From Microbacterium sp. SZ1 (GTDB taxonomy: Bacteria; Actinomycetota; Actinomycetes; Actinomycetales; Microbacteriaceae): a stretch of DNA of 64,000 nucleotides. The stretch spans positions 84,781 to 148,780 of the forward strand of contig NZ_LPVV01000010.1 in the NCBI RefSeq assembly GCF_002362255.1. Reading direction: 5' to 3'. Below the pieces are notes generated by a model. That model worked only from the letters and a program-made list of their open reading frames with translations, was not told where the DNA came from and did not search any database. Below, one piece after another: positions 32,616 to 41,592 of this stretch (positions are counted from its first letter, which is position 1; each line of letters opens with the position of its first letter). The translations under genes and the position numbers were made by a program.

Positions 32616-32670
32616 GAGTTGGCACCTGATGCGGGAATTCTGCGCGGATTGCGGCGTGAGGTGCCAAATG
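32616..32670. repeat. 55-bp palindromic element, fourth copy
   Basis: GAGTTGGCACCT and AGGTGCCAAATG are the arms, around GGGAATTCTGCGCGGATTGC. It lies in the gap before the methylcitrate-regulator promoter, in the same orientation as the third copy. Confidence 0.8.
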
Positions 32671-32715
32671 AAGGGAGCGGGGCGGGATCCGCGTGGGGCG
32701 GGTCGGACGCGTCGT

Positions 32716-32777
32716 GTGTATACGTGAGACACCGCTGCGCGGCATCTGGGGCGAACGAGACCGCTTTGTGTATACAC
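32716..32777. promoter_or_regulatory. Two GTGTATACAC operators; the second overlaps the -10 box
   Basis: GTGTATACAC (32768-32777) is a perfect palindrome. A copy with 8 of 10 matches lies at 32716-32725, 52 bases away (about five helical turns). The second site overlaps the presumed -10 box TACACT (32773-32778), which is six bases before the GTG at 32785. This is autoregulation of the leaderless GntR gene, and probably of the prp genes behind it. Confidence 0.7.
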
Positions 32778-32784
32778 TGAGGGC

Positions 32785-33603
32785 GTGTCGGTGGTCCAGG
32801 TCGAACGTCTGAGCGCGAGTGAGCGCGCGTATGCGGTCCTGCTCGACGAGATCCAGTCCGGGGCTCTCGCGTCGGGATCCGTGCTCGGTGAGGTCGAGCA
32901 GGCCACCCGACTCGGGGTGAGCCGCACGCCGCTGCGCGAAGCGCTCCGCCGACTCGCCGCCGACGGACTCGTCGTGCAGCAATCACCGCGAGTGACCGTC
33001 GTCGCCGACCTCGACGCCTCCGATATCCGCGCGCTGTTCGAGATCCGTCGCGCGCTGGAGGAGAGCTCGGCGCGCATCGCAGCCCAGCGCGGGGATGCCG
33101 AGCTGTTCGCCGCCCTCGCGCGGGAGTTCGCGCATGTCGAGCTCGACGCGCCGGCGGGACGCGACGACTACTACGCGCTCATCGCCCGCTTCGACGCCGC
33201 GCTCGACGCCGCCGTCGCCAACGACTACATCGCGTCCGCTCTGCGCACCGTGCGCACGCACCTCGTGCGGGTCCGGCGCATGGCGAAGGACAAGCCCGCA
33301 CGGCTCGCCGCCTCGGCCGCGGAGCACCGCACGATCGCCGAGGCGCTCGCGGCGCGTGACGGCGACCTCGCCGCGCACGCGACGCACGTGCACCTGCACA
33401 ACGCGCTCGCAGGGATCCTGGAATCGCTGTCGCACGGGGATCAGCGCGTTTCGTCTCGCTCCGCTCGCTCAACGACCCGGGCGGATGCCGCTCGCTCAAC
33501 GACCCGAGCGGATGCCGCTCGCTCAACGACCCGGGCGGATGCCGCTCGCTCAACGACCCGGGCGGACTCCGCTCGCTCAACGACCTCTGCCGCCGACCAC
33601 TGA
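32785..33603 (+). CDS. GntR (FCD) regulator of the methylcitrate genes, with repeat-encoded tail
   Basis: The 272-residue protein has a winged helix (residues about 10-75, TRLGVSRTPLREALRRLAADG) and an FCD domain ending near residue 218. The last 50 or so residues are low-complexity copies of ARSTTRADA, encoded by a 27-bp tandem DNA repeat. This tail is not part of any GntR fold and looks acquired. The GTG at 32785 is chosen because TACACT stands exactly six bases before it. It precedes prpD by nine bases and is presumably the propionate or methylcitrate sensor. Confidence 0.85.
   Translation: MSVVQVERLSASERAYAVLLDEIQSGALASGSVLGEVEQATRLGVSRTPLREALRRLAADGLVVQQSPRVTVVADLDASDIRALFEIRRALEESSARIAAQRGDAELFAALAREFAHVELDAPAGRDDYYALIARFDAALDAAVANDYIASALRTVRTHLVRVRRMAKDKPARLAASAAEHRTIAEALAARDGDLAAHATHVHLHNALAGILESLSHGDQRVSSRSARSTTRADAARSTTRADAARSTTRADAARSTTRADSARSTTSAADH
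33463..33591 (+). repeat. 27-bp tandem repeat inside the 3' end of the GntR gene
   Basis: Units begin at 33463, 33490, 33517, 33544 and 33571 (the last partial). Each starts GCTCGCTCAACGACC, and full units end GCGGATGCC or a near variant. Being a multiple of three, the unit is read as a nine-residue peptide repeat. The GCTCGCTCAACGACC core is the same as in the intergenic hairpins at 41464-41591. Confidence 0.9.
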
Positions 33604-33612
33604 AAGGCCCTC

Positions 33613-35139
33613 ATGACCGTCACGCACCACGTCCGCGTCCACCCGAGCTCCGAGAACCTCGCCCGCGAGGACCAGCTCGCCTGGAAGATCGCCGAGGTGG
33701 CCGCCGACCCCGTCGAGGTCGAGCAGCCGGTCGTCGACATGATCATCAACCGCATCATCGACAACGCGTCGGTCGCTGCGGCATCCCTCACCCGCGCGCC
33801 GATCGTCGCCGCTCGCGCCCAGGCGTTCAGCCACCCCGTCTCGACCGGCGGCGCGGGGGCGAACCTCTTCGGCGCGGCGCTCGAGCACCGCACGAGTCCC
33901 GAGTGGGCCGCATGGGCCAACGGGGTGGCCGTGCGCGAGCTCGACTATCACGACACCTTCCTCGCGGCCGAGTACTCCCACCCCGGCGACAACATCCCGC
34001 CGATCCTCGCGGTGGCGCAGCACACAGGCAAGGACGGCCGGGCGCTGGTGCGCGCGATCGCGACCGGGTACGAGATCCAGATGGACCTCGTGCGCGCGAT
34101 CTGCCTGCACAAGCACAAGATCGACCACGTCGCGCACCTCGGGCCGTCGGCCGCCGCAGGCATCGGCACCCTGCTCGACCTCGACGTCGAGACCATCTAC
34201 CAGGCGGTCGGCCAGGCCCTGCACACGACCACGGCGACCCGGCAGAGCCGCAAGGGCGAGATCTCGACCTGGAAGGCCCACGCGCCGGCGTTCGCGGGCA
34301 AGATGGCGGTCGAGGCCGTCGACCGCGCGATGCGCGGCCAGACCAGCCCCGCCCCGATCTACGAGGGCGAGGACGGCGTGATCGCCTGGATGCTCGACGG
34401 CAAGGATGCCGCGTACGGGGTGCCGCTCCCGGCATCCGGCGAGCCGAAGCGCGCGATCCTCGACTCGTACACGAAGGAGCACTCCGCCGAGTACCAGGCG
34501 CAGGCGTGGATCGACCTCGCCCGCCGTCTCGGCACCGCGAACCCACCGCTGCGCGACCCGGCGAACATCGAGAGCATCGTGCTGCACACCAGCCACCACA
34601 CGCACAACGTGATCGGCTCGGGGGCAGGCGACCCGCAGAAATACGACCCGACGGCCTCCCGTGAGACGCTCGACCACTCGATCCCGTACATCTTCGCGGT
34701 CGCACTGCAGGACGGCGGCTGGCACCACGTCGACTCGTACACGCCGGAGCGGGCCGGCCGCGCCGACACGGTCGCACTGTGGCACAAGATCACCACGGCC
34801 GAGGATGCCGAGTGGACGCGTCGCTACCACTCCGAGGCCCCCGACGTGAAGGCGTTCGGGGGCCGCGTCGAGTTCCGTCTCACGGACGGCACGACCGTGG
34901 TCGACGAGATCGCCGTCGCCGACGCGCACCCGCTCGGCGCCCGCCCGTTCGCCCGTGAGAACTACATCGCGAAGTTCCGGCTGCTCGCAGGGCCCGTGCT
35001 CGAGGCGGCCGAGATCGAGCGCTTCCTCGAGCTCGTGCAGCGCCTGCCCGAGCTCACCGCCGCGGAGGTCGGCGAGCTGTCGATCATCGCCAAGCCCGGG
35101 CTGCTCGATGCAGCCGAGGCTCCGAAGGGTCTGTTCTGA
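33613..35139 (+). CDS. prpD: 2-methylcitrate dehydratase (MmgE/PrpD family)
   Basis: The 508-residue cofactor-free MmgE/PrpD protein has [19 protein letters not shown] near the N-terminus and [16 protein letters not shown] near residue 115, both typical of the dehydratase. It converts 2-methylcitrate to 2-methyl-cis-aconitate, the second step of propionyl-CoA oxidation. AAAGG stands before the ATG. The stop shares one base with the prpB start. There is no PrpE (propionyl-CoA synthetase) in this cluster. Confidence 0.92.
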   Translation: MTVTHHVRVHPSSENLAREDQLAWKIAEVAADPVEVEQPVVDMIINRIIDNASVAAASLTRAPIVAARAQAFSHPVSTGGAGANLFGAALEHRTSPEWAAWANGVAVRELDYHDTFLAAEYSHPGDNIPPILAVAQHTGKDGRALVRAIATGYEIQMDLVRAICLHKHKIDHVAHLGPSAAAGIGTLLDLDVETIYQAVGQALHTTTATRQSRKGEISTWKAHAPAFAGKMAVEAVDRAMRGQTSPAPIYEGEDGVIAWMLDGKDAAYGVPLPASGEPKRAILDSYTKEHSAEYQAQAWIDLARRLGTANPPLRDPANIESIVLHTSHHTHNVIGSGAGDPQKYDPTASRETLDHSIPYIFAVALQDGGWHHVDSYTPERAGRADTVALWHKITTAEDAEWTRRYHSEAPDVKAFGGRVEFRLTDGTTVVDEIAVADAHPLGARPFARENYIAKFRLLAGPVLEAAEIERFLELVQRLPELTAAEVGELSIIAKPGLLDAAEAPKGLF

Positions 35140-36041
35140 TGCTGTACTCCACGACGACACCCGCCGAGAAGCGGCGGCTGTTCCGCGAGCGCCTCGCCTC
35201 GGGGGAGCTGCTGCGCTTCCCCGGAGCCTTCAACCCGCTGAGTGCCAAGCTCATCGAGCAGAAGGGCTTCGACGGCGTCTACATCTCGGGTGCGGTGCTG
35301 TCGGCCGATCTCGGTCTGCCCGACATCGGCCTCACCACGCTGACCGAGGTCGCCGGGCGCGCGAAGCAGATCGCCCGCATGACCGACATCCCCGCGATCG
35401 TCGACGCCGACACCGGCTTCGGCGAGCCGATGAACGTCGCCCGCACGATCCAGGAGCTCGAAGACGCCGGACTCTCCGGCACCCACATCGAGGACCAGAT
35501 CAACCCCAAGCGCTGCGGCCATCTCGACGGCAAGAGCGTCGTCGACGAGTCGACGGCGATCAAGCGCATCCGCGCCGCCGCCGACGCACGTCGCGACGAG
35601 AACTTCCTCATCATGGCGCGCACCGACATCCGCGCCATTGACGGACTGGATGCCGCGATCGACCGCGCCAAGGCGCTGGTGGATGCCGGGGCCGACGCGA
35701 TCTTCCCCGAGGCGATGCGCGACCTCTCCGAGTTCGAGGCGATGGCGAATGCGCTCGACGTGCCGATCCTCGCCAACATGACCGAGTTCGGCAAGAGCGA
35801 CCTCTTCTCGACCTCGCAGCTGCAGGCCGCCGGAGTGAGCATGGTCATCTGGCCGGTCTCGCTGCTGCGGATCGCCATGGGCGCGGCGGGCCGTGCTCTC
35901 GATACGCTGAACGACGAGGGGCACCTCACCTCGAAGCTCGGCGAGATGCAGCACCGCGCCGATCTCTACGACCTGATCGACTACGAGTCGTACAACCACT
36001 TCGACTCCGGGGTCTTCAACTTCACCATCACGAAGGAGTGA
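35139..36041 (+). CDS. prpB: 2-methylisocitrate lyase
   Basis: The 300-residue member of the isocitrate-lyase / PEP-mutase superfamily has the catalytic Cys126 in NPKRCGHLDGK, the signature that marks methylisocitrate lyase. The metal/substrate region is DADTGFGEP. It splits 2-methylisocitrate into pyruvate and succinate. It is translationally coupled to prpD (one-base overlap) and followed by prpC after two bases. Confidence 0.93.
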   Translation: MLYSTTTPAEKRRLFRERLASGELLRFPGAFNPLSAKLIEQKGFDGVYISGAVLSADLGLPDIGLTTLTEVAGRAKQIARMTDIPAIVDADTGFGEPMNVARTIQELEDAGLSGTHIEDQINPKRCGHLDGKSVVDESTAIKRIRAAADARRDENFLIMARTDIRAIDGLDAAIDRAKALVDAGADAIFPEAMRDLSEFEAMANALDVPILANMTEFGKSDLFSTSQLQAAGVSMVIWPVSLLRIAMGAAGRALDTLNDEGHLTSKLGEMQHRADLYDLIDYESYNHFDSGVFNFTITKE

Positions 36042-36043
36042 GC

Positions 36044-37177
36044 ATGACCGAGCCGGACATCAAGAAGGGCCTCGCGGGGGTCGTCGTCGACACCACGGCG
36101 ATCTCGAAGGTCAACCCCGAGACGAACAGCCTGCTCTACCGCGGCTACCCCGTGCAGGAGCTGGCCGACACCCAGCCCTTCGAAGCCGTGGCCTATCTGC
36201 TCTGGCACGGTGAGCTGCCGACGCCCGACGAGCTCGCCGCCTTCCGTCACGAAGAGCGCACGCACCGCGCGCTCGCCGAGAACGTGAAGCAGGCCATCGA
36301 CCTCATCCCGCTCGAGGCGCACCCCATGGACGAGGTGCGCACGGCGGTGAGCGTGATCGGGGCTTCCGATCCCAGTGCGGGCGGGTCGGTGCTGAACGCG
36401 GGCGGCAGCCCGGAGGAGAACCTCCAGCGCAGCATCCGCCTGTTCGCCGCCCTGCCGGCGATCGTCGCCTACGGCCAGCGCCGCCGGCGCGGGCAGGCGA
36501 TCATCGAGCCGCGCGACGACCTCGACTACTCCTCCAACTTCCTCTGGATGACGTTCGGCGAGGAGCCCGACCCCGTGGTGGTCGATGCGTTCAACCGCTC
36601 GATGATCCTCTACGCGGAGCACTCGTTCAACGCCTCGACCTTCACCGCCCGGGTGATCACGTCGACGCTGAGCGATCTGTACTCGGCTGTCGTCGGCGCC
36701 ATCGGCGCATTGAAAGGGCCGCTGCACGGCGGCGCCAACGAAGCGGTGCTGCACATCTTCGACGAGATCGGGTCAGCCGACCGAGTGGGGGAGTGGCTCG
36801 ATGAAGCACTCGCCGAGAAGCGCAAGATCATGGGCTTCGGCCACCGCGTGTACAAGAAGGGCGATTCGCGCGTGCCGACCATGAAGGCGGCGCTCGACAC
36901 GCTCGTCGAGCACTACGACAAGCCCGAGGTCGCCGCGCTGTACGACGCGCTCGAGTCGGAGTTCGTCGCCCGCAAGGGGATCCACCCGAACCTCGACTAC
37001 CCGTCGGGCCCCGCGTACAACCTGATCGGGTTCGACACGCTCACGTTCACGCCGCTGTTCGTCGCGGCGCGGGTCACCGGGTGGACGGCGCACGTGATCG
37101 AGCAGGCGCGAGCGAACGCGCTGATCCGCCCGCTCTCGCACTACGACGGGGTCGACGAGCGGCACATCGAGAGCTGA
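36044..37177 (+). CDS. prpC: 2-methylcitrate synthase
   Basis: The 377-residue citrate-synthase-family protein has the catalytic triad His228 (GPLHGGANEA), His267 (GFGHRVYKKGDSR) and Asp318 (NLDYPSG). Its short length and its neighbours indicate the methylcitrate enzyme, which joins propionyl-CoA to oxaloacetate. The start is ATG 36044, six bases after AAGGAG; the in-frame GTG at 36038 would overlap that site. It is the last gene of the methylcitrate operon. Confidence 0.92.
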   Translation: MTEPDIKKGLAGVVVDTTAISKVNPETNSLLYRGYPVQELADTQPFEAVAYLLWHGELPTPDELAAFRHEERTHRALAENVKQAIDLIPLEAHPMDEVRTAVSVIGASDPSAGGSVLNAGGSPEENLQRSIRLFAALPAIVAYGQRRRRGQAIIEPRDDLDYSSNFLWMTFGEEPDPVVVDAFNRSMILYAEHSFNASTFTARVITSTLSDLYSAVVGAIGALKGPLHGGANEAVLHIFDEIGSADRVGEWLDEALAEKRKIMGFGHRVYKKGDSRVPTMKAALDTLVEHYDKPEVAALYDALESEFVARKGIHPNLDYPSGPAYNLIGFDTLTFTPLFVAARVTGWTAHVIEQARANALIRPLSHYDGVDERHIES

Positions 37178-37341
37178 TCGGCGTCGATTTCCGCCCCTAC
37201 CGGCGCGCGAAAACGATATGCCGGGATCTTACGTTCGCTCGGCCTCCTTCGCTCTGGCGCACCCCCTGGGCCTGCTGTTAACTGGCGGGGCGTTGCGGCA
37301 CGGAGCACCGTCGCCGGACGCCGCGTTCCGGGGGAGGGGCC

Positions 37342-39846
37342 ATGTCATCGAGGGGTCACAGCAGGACGACGGCCTGGTCCTTGCGAAGTCGTACGGGGCG
37401 GCGTCGCACATCGCGAAGCCGCATCGGGCTCTCGCTCACGGGCGCACTCGGGCTCGTCGCGTCCGCACTCGTCGGGGGCATCGGCGGCACCGGCGCGGCG
37501 TTCGGGGCTCCCGGCACCCCGGGCGTCCCACAGCCCAACGCCGTCGTCTTCGCGGAGGACTTCGAGAACGGGCCCGGCACGTCGCCGCAGCTGCTGACCG
37601 ACTACGTCGGCGACGACGGTGAGAGGTACACCGCCGACGCCCCCTGGCTGACCGGCTGCAACGGCATCATCGCGAACTTCTCGATCCCTGTCGCGCAGCT
37701 CGGCAACTGCGTGCTGCCCGACAGTTCCGCGGCTCTGCGTCAGCTCGCCCTGGCGCTGGGCGTGCACAGCGGTGCGGCGGAGCCGAGCGCGAACGACGTC
37801 GTGGCCGCGTACACCGAGAACAGTCCCGGCGCGGGAGTGGAGTTCGCGACCGTCGACGCGATCGACCTGGCGGGCTCGACCGGACGGTTCCTCACTTTCA
37901 GCGTGGATGCCGCGGCGCTCAACTGCCGCGTGTCGGCGCCGCAGTATCAGTTCGGGCTGGTCGACGAAGACGGAGCGGTGACGCAGGTGGGCGGAACAGT
38001 GAACGCCTGCGCCTCGTCGAGCACCGTGTCGGTTCCCGCGGTCGGGCCCGCGCCCGCCAGGCCGGTCTCGGTGGGCACTTACGCGTCCGACGGCTCGTTC
38101 CTCTTCAACGGAGCATCACTCGGCGTCCGGTTCACGAACGTCAACGGCTCCGGCGCCGGCAACGACGCCGCCTTCGACAACGTGCGCATCCTCGACGTCA
38201 CGCCGCAGCTCGATCAGTCGTTCGAGCCTGCGACGACGCTCTCGGGGACGACGTCCGACCTGACCGTGACGGTCACGAACACCGCGGAGCTGGCGGCGAA
38301 GAGCGGATGGTCCTTCACCGAGACCCTGCCCGCCGGACTCACGATCGCTGACGACACCGCGGCCACGACCTGCCCCGACGCCACCCTCTCCGCCGCCGAG
38401 GGCGGCACCTCGTTCCGGCTCGCCGGCGACCTCGACGAGGACCTGGCGTCATGCACCGTCACGCTGCCGGTGACCTCGCCCGTAGCCGGCACCTTCACCA
38501 GCGAACCGTCGGACTTCGACAGCATCGGGCTCAATCAGCCGGCCGCCGCGAGCGTCGAGTTCGTGGACGCCGCCCCGGCGCTCAGCATTGTGAAGACGGC
38601 ATCGTTCGCCGCGGGTGAGCGCTTCGTCGCGGGTCAGGACATCACCTACTCGTTCGAGGTCACGAACACGGGCAACGTGCCGCTGACGAATGTCACAGTG
38701 GACGACGCCGGATTCAGCGGCTCCGGCACACTGTCGGCGGTGAGCTGCCCGCCCGAGGCGGCGAGCCTCGCTCCGGCCGCGAGCGTCACCTGCACCGCGA
38801 GCTACACCGCGACCCAGGCCGACGTCGACGCGGGGGAGATCGTGAACAGCGCCACCGCCTCGGGGCTTCCTCCGGAAGGTCAGACGGTCGAATCCGCCCC
38901 CTCGGAGGTCACGCTGACGGCGACGGCGGCTGCGCCCTCCCTCACCATCGCGAAGACCGCCACCCCCGACACCGTCGCCCGGGCCGGCGATAGCGTCGAA
39001 TTCTCCTACGTCGTGACGAACACCGGGAACGTCACGCTCACCGATGTCGCCGTGAACGAGATCGGCTTCACCGGTTCCGGCCCCGTGCCCTCCGTCGTCT
39101 GCCCGCCCGCCACGTCGTCGCTCGCCCCCGGTGACTCGACGACGTGCACGGCGGCGTACTCGATCACCCAGGACGACGCGGATGCCGGATCGGTGACGAA
39201 CTCCGCCACCGCGACCGGCACCCCGCCCGACCCGTCCGCACCCGCTCCGGTCTCGCCTCCGGATGACGCGATCGTGGCCATCCCCGCGGCGCCTGCGGTG
39301 ACGCTGGGCGTATCGGCCGACGCCGCGGCGCAGCGCGGTCTCGCCGCGGGGCAGACCGTCACGTACTCGTTCACCGTCACGAACACCGGCACGGTCACGC
39401 TGCGCGACGTCGCCGTCGATGCCGCATCGTTCAGCGGTGCAGGCCCTCTGTCCGGCATCGTGTGTCCGGCTGCAGCGGCCAGCCTCGCACCGGGAGCGCA
39501 GGTGATCTGCACCGCCACCTACACCGCGCAGGCGGCCGATGTGGCGGCCGGCGCTCTCTCGCTCTCGGCGAGCGCGACGGGGACCCCGCCGAATGCGCAG
39601 ACGCCCGCACCCGTCTCCGATCCCGCGAGCATCGCGGTGCCGACCGCGGCATCCGTCGCGGTTCCGGCTCCTGCGGGCTCCGCTGCTCGCGCCGAGTCTC
39701 GCGCCTCGCAGCAGTTGGCCGACTCTGGTGGAGAGACACCTGTTGCGACCATCGGCCTCGGTGCCGGAGCACTCTTGATCGGCGCGCTGCTCACGACGCG
39801 AGCGCTGCAGCGGGATCGCCGCCGCGTCGGTGGTCAACGCATCTGA
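37342..39846 (+). CDS. Large secreted, wall-anchored protein with DUF11/DUF7507-type repeats
   Basis: The 834-residue protein starts at an ATG behind GGGGAGGGG. It has an unusually long basic N-region (about 27 residues) and a hydrophobic core ending near AAFGA (about residue 55), an extended signal peptide. A lectin-like N-terminal part (to about residue 290) is followed by a prealbumin-like domain. Three repeats of about 110 residues with VTNTGNVTLTDVAV-type motifs come next. The C-terminus carries a sorting signal: LADSG (about residues 792-796), a hydrophobic helix and an Arg-rich tail, an LAxTG variant for a class E-like sortase. It is probably an adhesin or surface-layer stalk. Confidence 0.8.
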   Translation: MSSRGHSRTTAWSLRSRTGRRRTSRSRIGLSLTGALGLVASALVGGIGGTGAAFGAPGTPGVPQPNAVVFAEDFENGPGTSPQLLTDYVGDDGERYTADAPWLTGCNGIIANFSIPVAQLGNCVLPDSSAALRQLALALGVHSGAAEPSANDVVAAYTENSPGAGVEFATVDAIDLAGSTGRFLTFSVDAAALNCRVSAPQYQFGLVDEDGAVTQVGGTVNACASSSTVSVPAVGPAPARPVSVGTYASDGSFLFNGASLGVRFTNVNGSGAGNDAAFDNVRILDVTPQLDQSFEPATTLSGTTSDLTVTVTNTAELAAKSGWSFTETLPAGLTIADDTAATTCPDATLSAAEGGTSFRLAGDLDEDLASCTVTLPVTSPVAGTFTSEPSDFDSIGLNQPAAASVEFVDAAPALSIVKTASFAAGERFVAGQDITYSFEVTNTGNVPLTNVTVDDAGFSGSGTLSAVSCPPEAASLAPAASVTCTASYTATQADVDAGEIVNSATASGLPPEGQTVESAPSEVTLTATAAAPSLTIAKTATPDTVARAGDSVEFSYVVTNTGNVTLTDVAVNEIGFTGSGPVPSVVCPPATSSLAPGDSTTCTAAYSITQDDADAGSVTNSATATGTPPDPSAPAPVSPPDDAIVAIPAAPAVTLGVSADAAAQRGLAAGQTVTYSFTVTNTGTVTLRDVAVDAASFSGAGPLSGIVCPAAAASLAPGAQVICTATYTAQAADVAAGALSLSASATGTPPNAQTPAPVSDPASIAVPTAASVAVPAPAGSAARAESRASQQLADSGGETPVATIGLGAGALLIGALLTTRALQRDRRRVGGQRI

Positions 39847-39964
39847 CGCAGACCCGTCAGCGCTGTAGCGTCTCGGTCGGCTTCGGGTCAAGCGGTGGCG
39901 TGACGCGCGGCCCGGGAGTATCACTGATCCGGAACGTATCCGCGTTCCGCGTGAAGGAGGCTCC

Positions 39965-41446
39965 ATGTCCGCGTCGGATGTCAACGTCAAGGAGGTCCGC
40001 TCGCTCGTCCCCGCGCGGATGGACCGGCTGCCCTGGGCACGATTCCACTGGATGATCGTCGTCGGACTCGGGTTCTCGTGGATCCTCGACGGACTCGAGG
40101 TGCAGATCGTCGCCGCCAACGGCTATGCGGCGACCCTCGGGATGGGTCCGGCCGAGGTCGGCCTCGCCGGCACCTGCTACCTGCTCGGCCAGGTCTTCGG
40201 AGCGCTCGTGTTCGGACGCCTCACCGACCGGCTCGGCCGGAAGAAGCTCTTCATCCTGTCGCTCGCGGTGTACCTCATCGGCTCCGCGGTGGCCGGTCTC
40301 GCGTTCGCGCCGTGGTTCTTCTACATCTGGCGCTTCGTGGCCGGAGCCGGCATCGGCGGCGAGTACGCGGCGATCAACTCGGCGATCGACGAGATCATCC
40401 CGGCGAAGTACCGCGGACGCGTCGACATCGCGATCAACGGCACCTACTGGGGAGGTGCGGCCCTCGGTGCCGTCGCGAACCTCTTCTTCCTGAACACGGA
40501 CATCCTCCCGCAGGACCTCGGCTGGCGCCTCAGCTTCTTCCTCGGCCCTGTGCTCGGCATCCTGATCATCTGGCTGCGCCGTCACATCCCCGAGAGCCCG
40601 CGCTGGCAGATGACGCACGGCCGCGAGGACGAGGCAGAGCGCAACGTCGACGGCATCGAGCAGCGCATCCGCGAGGAGGGCAAGGAGATCCCGCCCGTCG
40701 ACGAGTCGAAGGCGATCACTGTGAAGGAGTACGGCCGCGTGCCATTCCTCGTGATCGCGAAGGTGCTCTTCAAGAAGTACCCGCGGCGCACGCTCGTCGG
40801 GATCACCATGATGGTGACGCAGTCGTTCCTCTATAACGCGATCTTCTTCACCTACGCGCTCGTGCTCGAGAACTTCTACGACACCCCGCCCGCGTCGGCA
40901 TCGCAGTACTTCATCATCTTCGCGGTCGGCAACCTCGCCGGGGCGCTCGTGCTCGGACACTTCTTCGACACGTGGGGACGGCGGCGGATGCTGTTCCTCA
41001 CCTACGTTCTCGCGGGGTCGATCCTGCTCGTGAGCGCGTTCCTGTTCAACGCGGGAGTCCTGAACGCGGGCACGCACACCGCGTTCTGGTGCGCCTCGTT
41101 CTTCTTCGCCTCAGCCGGGGCGTCGGCGGCGTACCTCACCGTGAGCGAGATCTTCCCCCTCGAGCTGCGCAGCCAGGTCATCTCGTACGTCTTCTCGATC
41201 GGACAGCTCGTCGGTGCGATCGCACCCGTCCTCTACGGCTCGCTGATCGGTCAGAGCGCCGAGACCGGAGACCGCGGTCCGCTGTTCTGGGGATACGTGC
41301 TCGGCTCCGGGATCATGATCGTCGGCGGCGTCGTCTGCGGGCTCTTCGGCGTGAGCGCGGCGGGCAAGTCGCTGGAGGACATCGCGGATCCCCTGTCGCT
41401 CGTCGATTCAGGGGAGAAGCCGGTCACACCGGACCGAGGTCGCTGA
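39965..41446 (+). CDS. Major facilitator superfamily sugar/acid transporter
   Basis: The 493-residue MFS protein has twelve transmembrane helices. The loop motif GRLTDRLGRKKLF follows helix 2, a second GHFFDTWGRRRML follows helix 8, and there is a central cytoplasmic loop of about 60 residues. This is the sugar-porter / metabolite:H+ symporter branch. The substrate is unknown. A good GAAGGAGG precedes the ATG. It is a single gene and runs into the large double hairpin facing the arabinofuranosidase gene. Confidence 0.88.
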   Translation: MSASDVNVKEVRSLVPARMDRLPWARFHWMIVVGLGFSWILDGLEVQIVAANGYAATLGMGPAEVGLAGTCYLLGQVFGALVFGRLTDRLGRKKLFILSLAVYLIGSAVAGLAFAPWFFYIWRFVAGAGIGGEYAAINSAIDEIIPAKYRGRVDIAINGTYWGGAALGAVANLFFLNTDILPQDLGWRLSFFLGPVLGILIIWLRRHIPESPRWQMTHGREDEAERNVDGIEQRIREEGKEIPPVDESKAITVKEYGRVPFLVIAKVLFKKYPRRTLVGITMMVTQSFLYNAIFFTYALVLENFYDTPPASASQYFIIFAVGNLAGALVLGHFFDTWGRRRMLFLTYVLAGSILLVSAFLFNAGVLNAGTHTAFWCASFFFASAGASAAYLTVSEIFPLELRSQVISYVFSIGQLVGAIAPVLYGSLIGQSAETGDRGPLFWGYVLGSGIMIVGGVVCGLFGVSAAGKSLEDIADPLSLVDSGEKPVTPDRGR

Positions 41447-41463
41447 ACGAGGGTCTCGCTTGG

Positions 41464-41498
41464 CTCGCTCAACGACCGGATTCCGGTCGTTGAGCGAG
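41464..41498. terminator. Perfect 17-bp hairpin of the CGCTCAACGACC repeat family
   Basis: CTCGCTCAACGACCGGA (41464-41480) pairs perfectly with TCCGGTCGTTGAGCGAG (41482-41498) around one base. It lies after the MFS gene and before a second hairpin. It is either a terminator or a mobile palindromic unit; the arm is the same as the tandem unit at 33463. Confidence 0.7.
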
Positions 41499-41509
41499 GA
41501 GCGAAGCAC

Positions 41510-41559
41510 CGAGACGAAACGCGGTGAGCCGATCTCGGATCTCACCGCGTTTCGTCTCG
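41510..41559. terminator. Perfect 19-bp hairpin between convergent genes
   Basis: CGAGACGAAACGCGGTGAG (41510-41528) pairs perfectly with CTCACCGCGTTTCGTCTCG (41541-41559) over a 12-base loop. It is followed by another CTCGCTCAACGACC copy, which ends at about 41588. Between convergent transcription units it probably stops both. Confidence 0.75.
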
Positions 41560-41592
41560 CTCGGCTTCGCCGGGCTCGCTCAACGACCGGGG

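Noticed and set aside
33463..33591. Possible CRISPR-like array (regular 27-bp periodicity)
   Set aside because: The units are directly adjacent with no variable spacers, and they are read in frame as part of the GntR gene. It is a simple tandem repeat.
37178..37341. Riboswitch or small gene in the 164-base gap before the surface protein
   Set aside because: I see no convincing paired architecture or short coding frame with a ribosome-binding site, only a probable leader ending in GGGGAGGGG.
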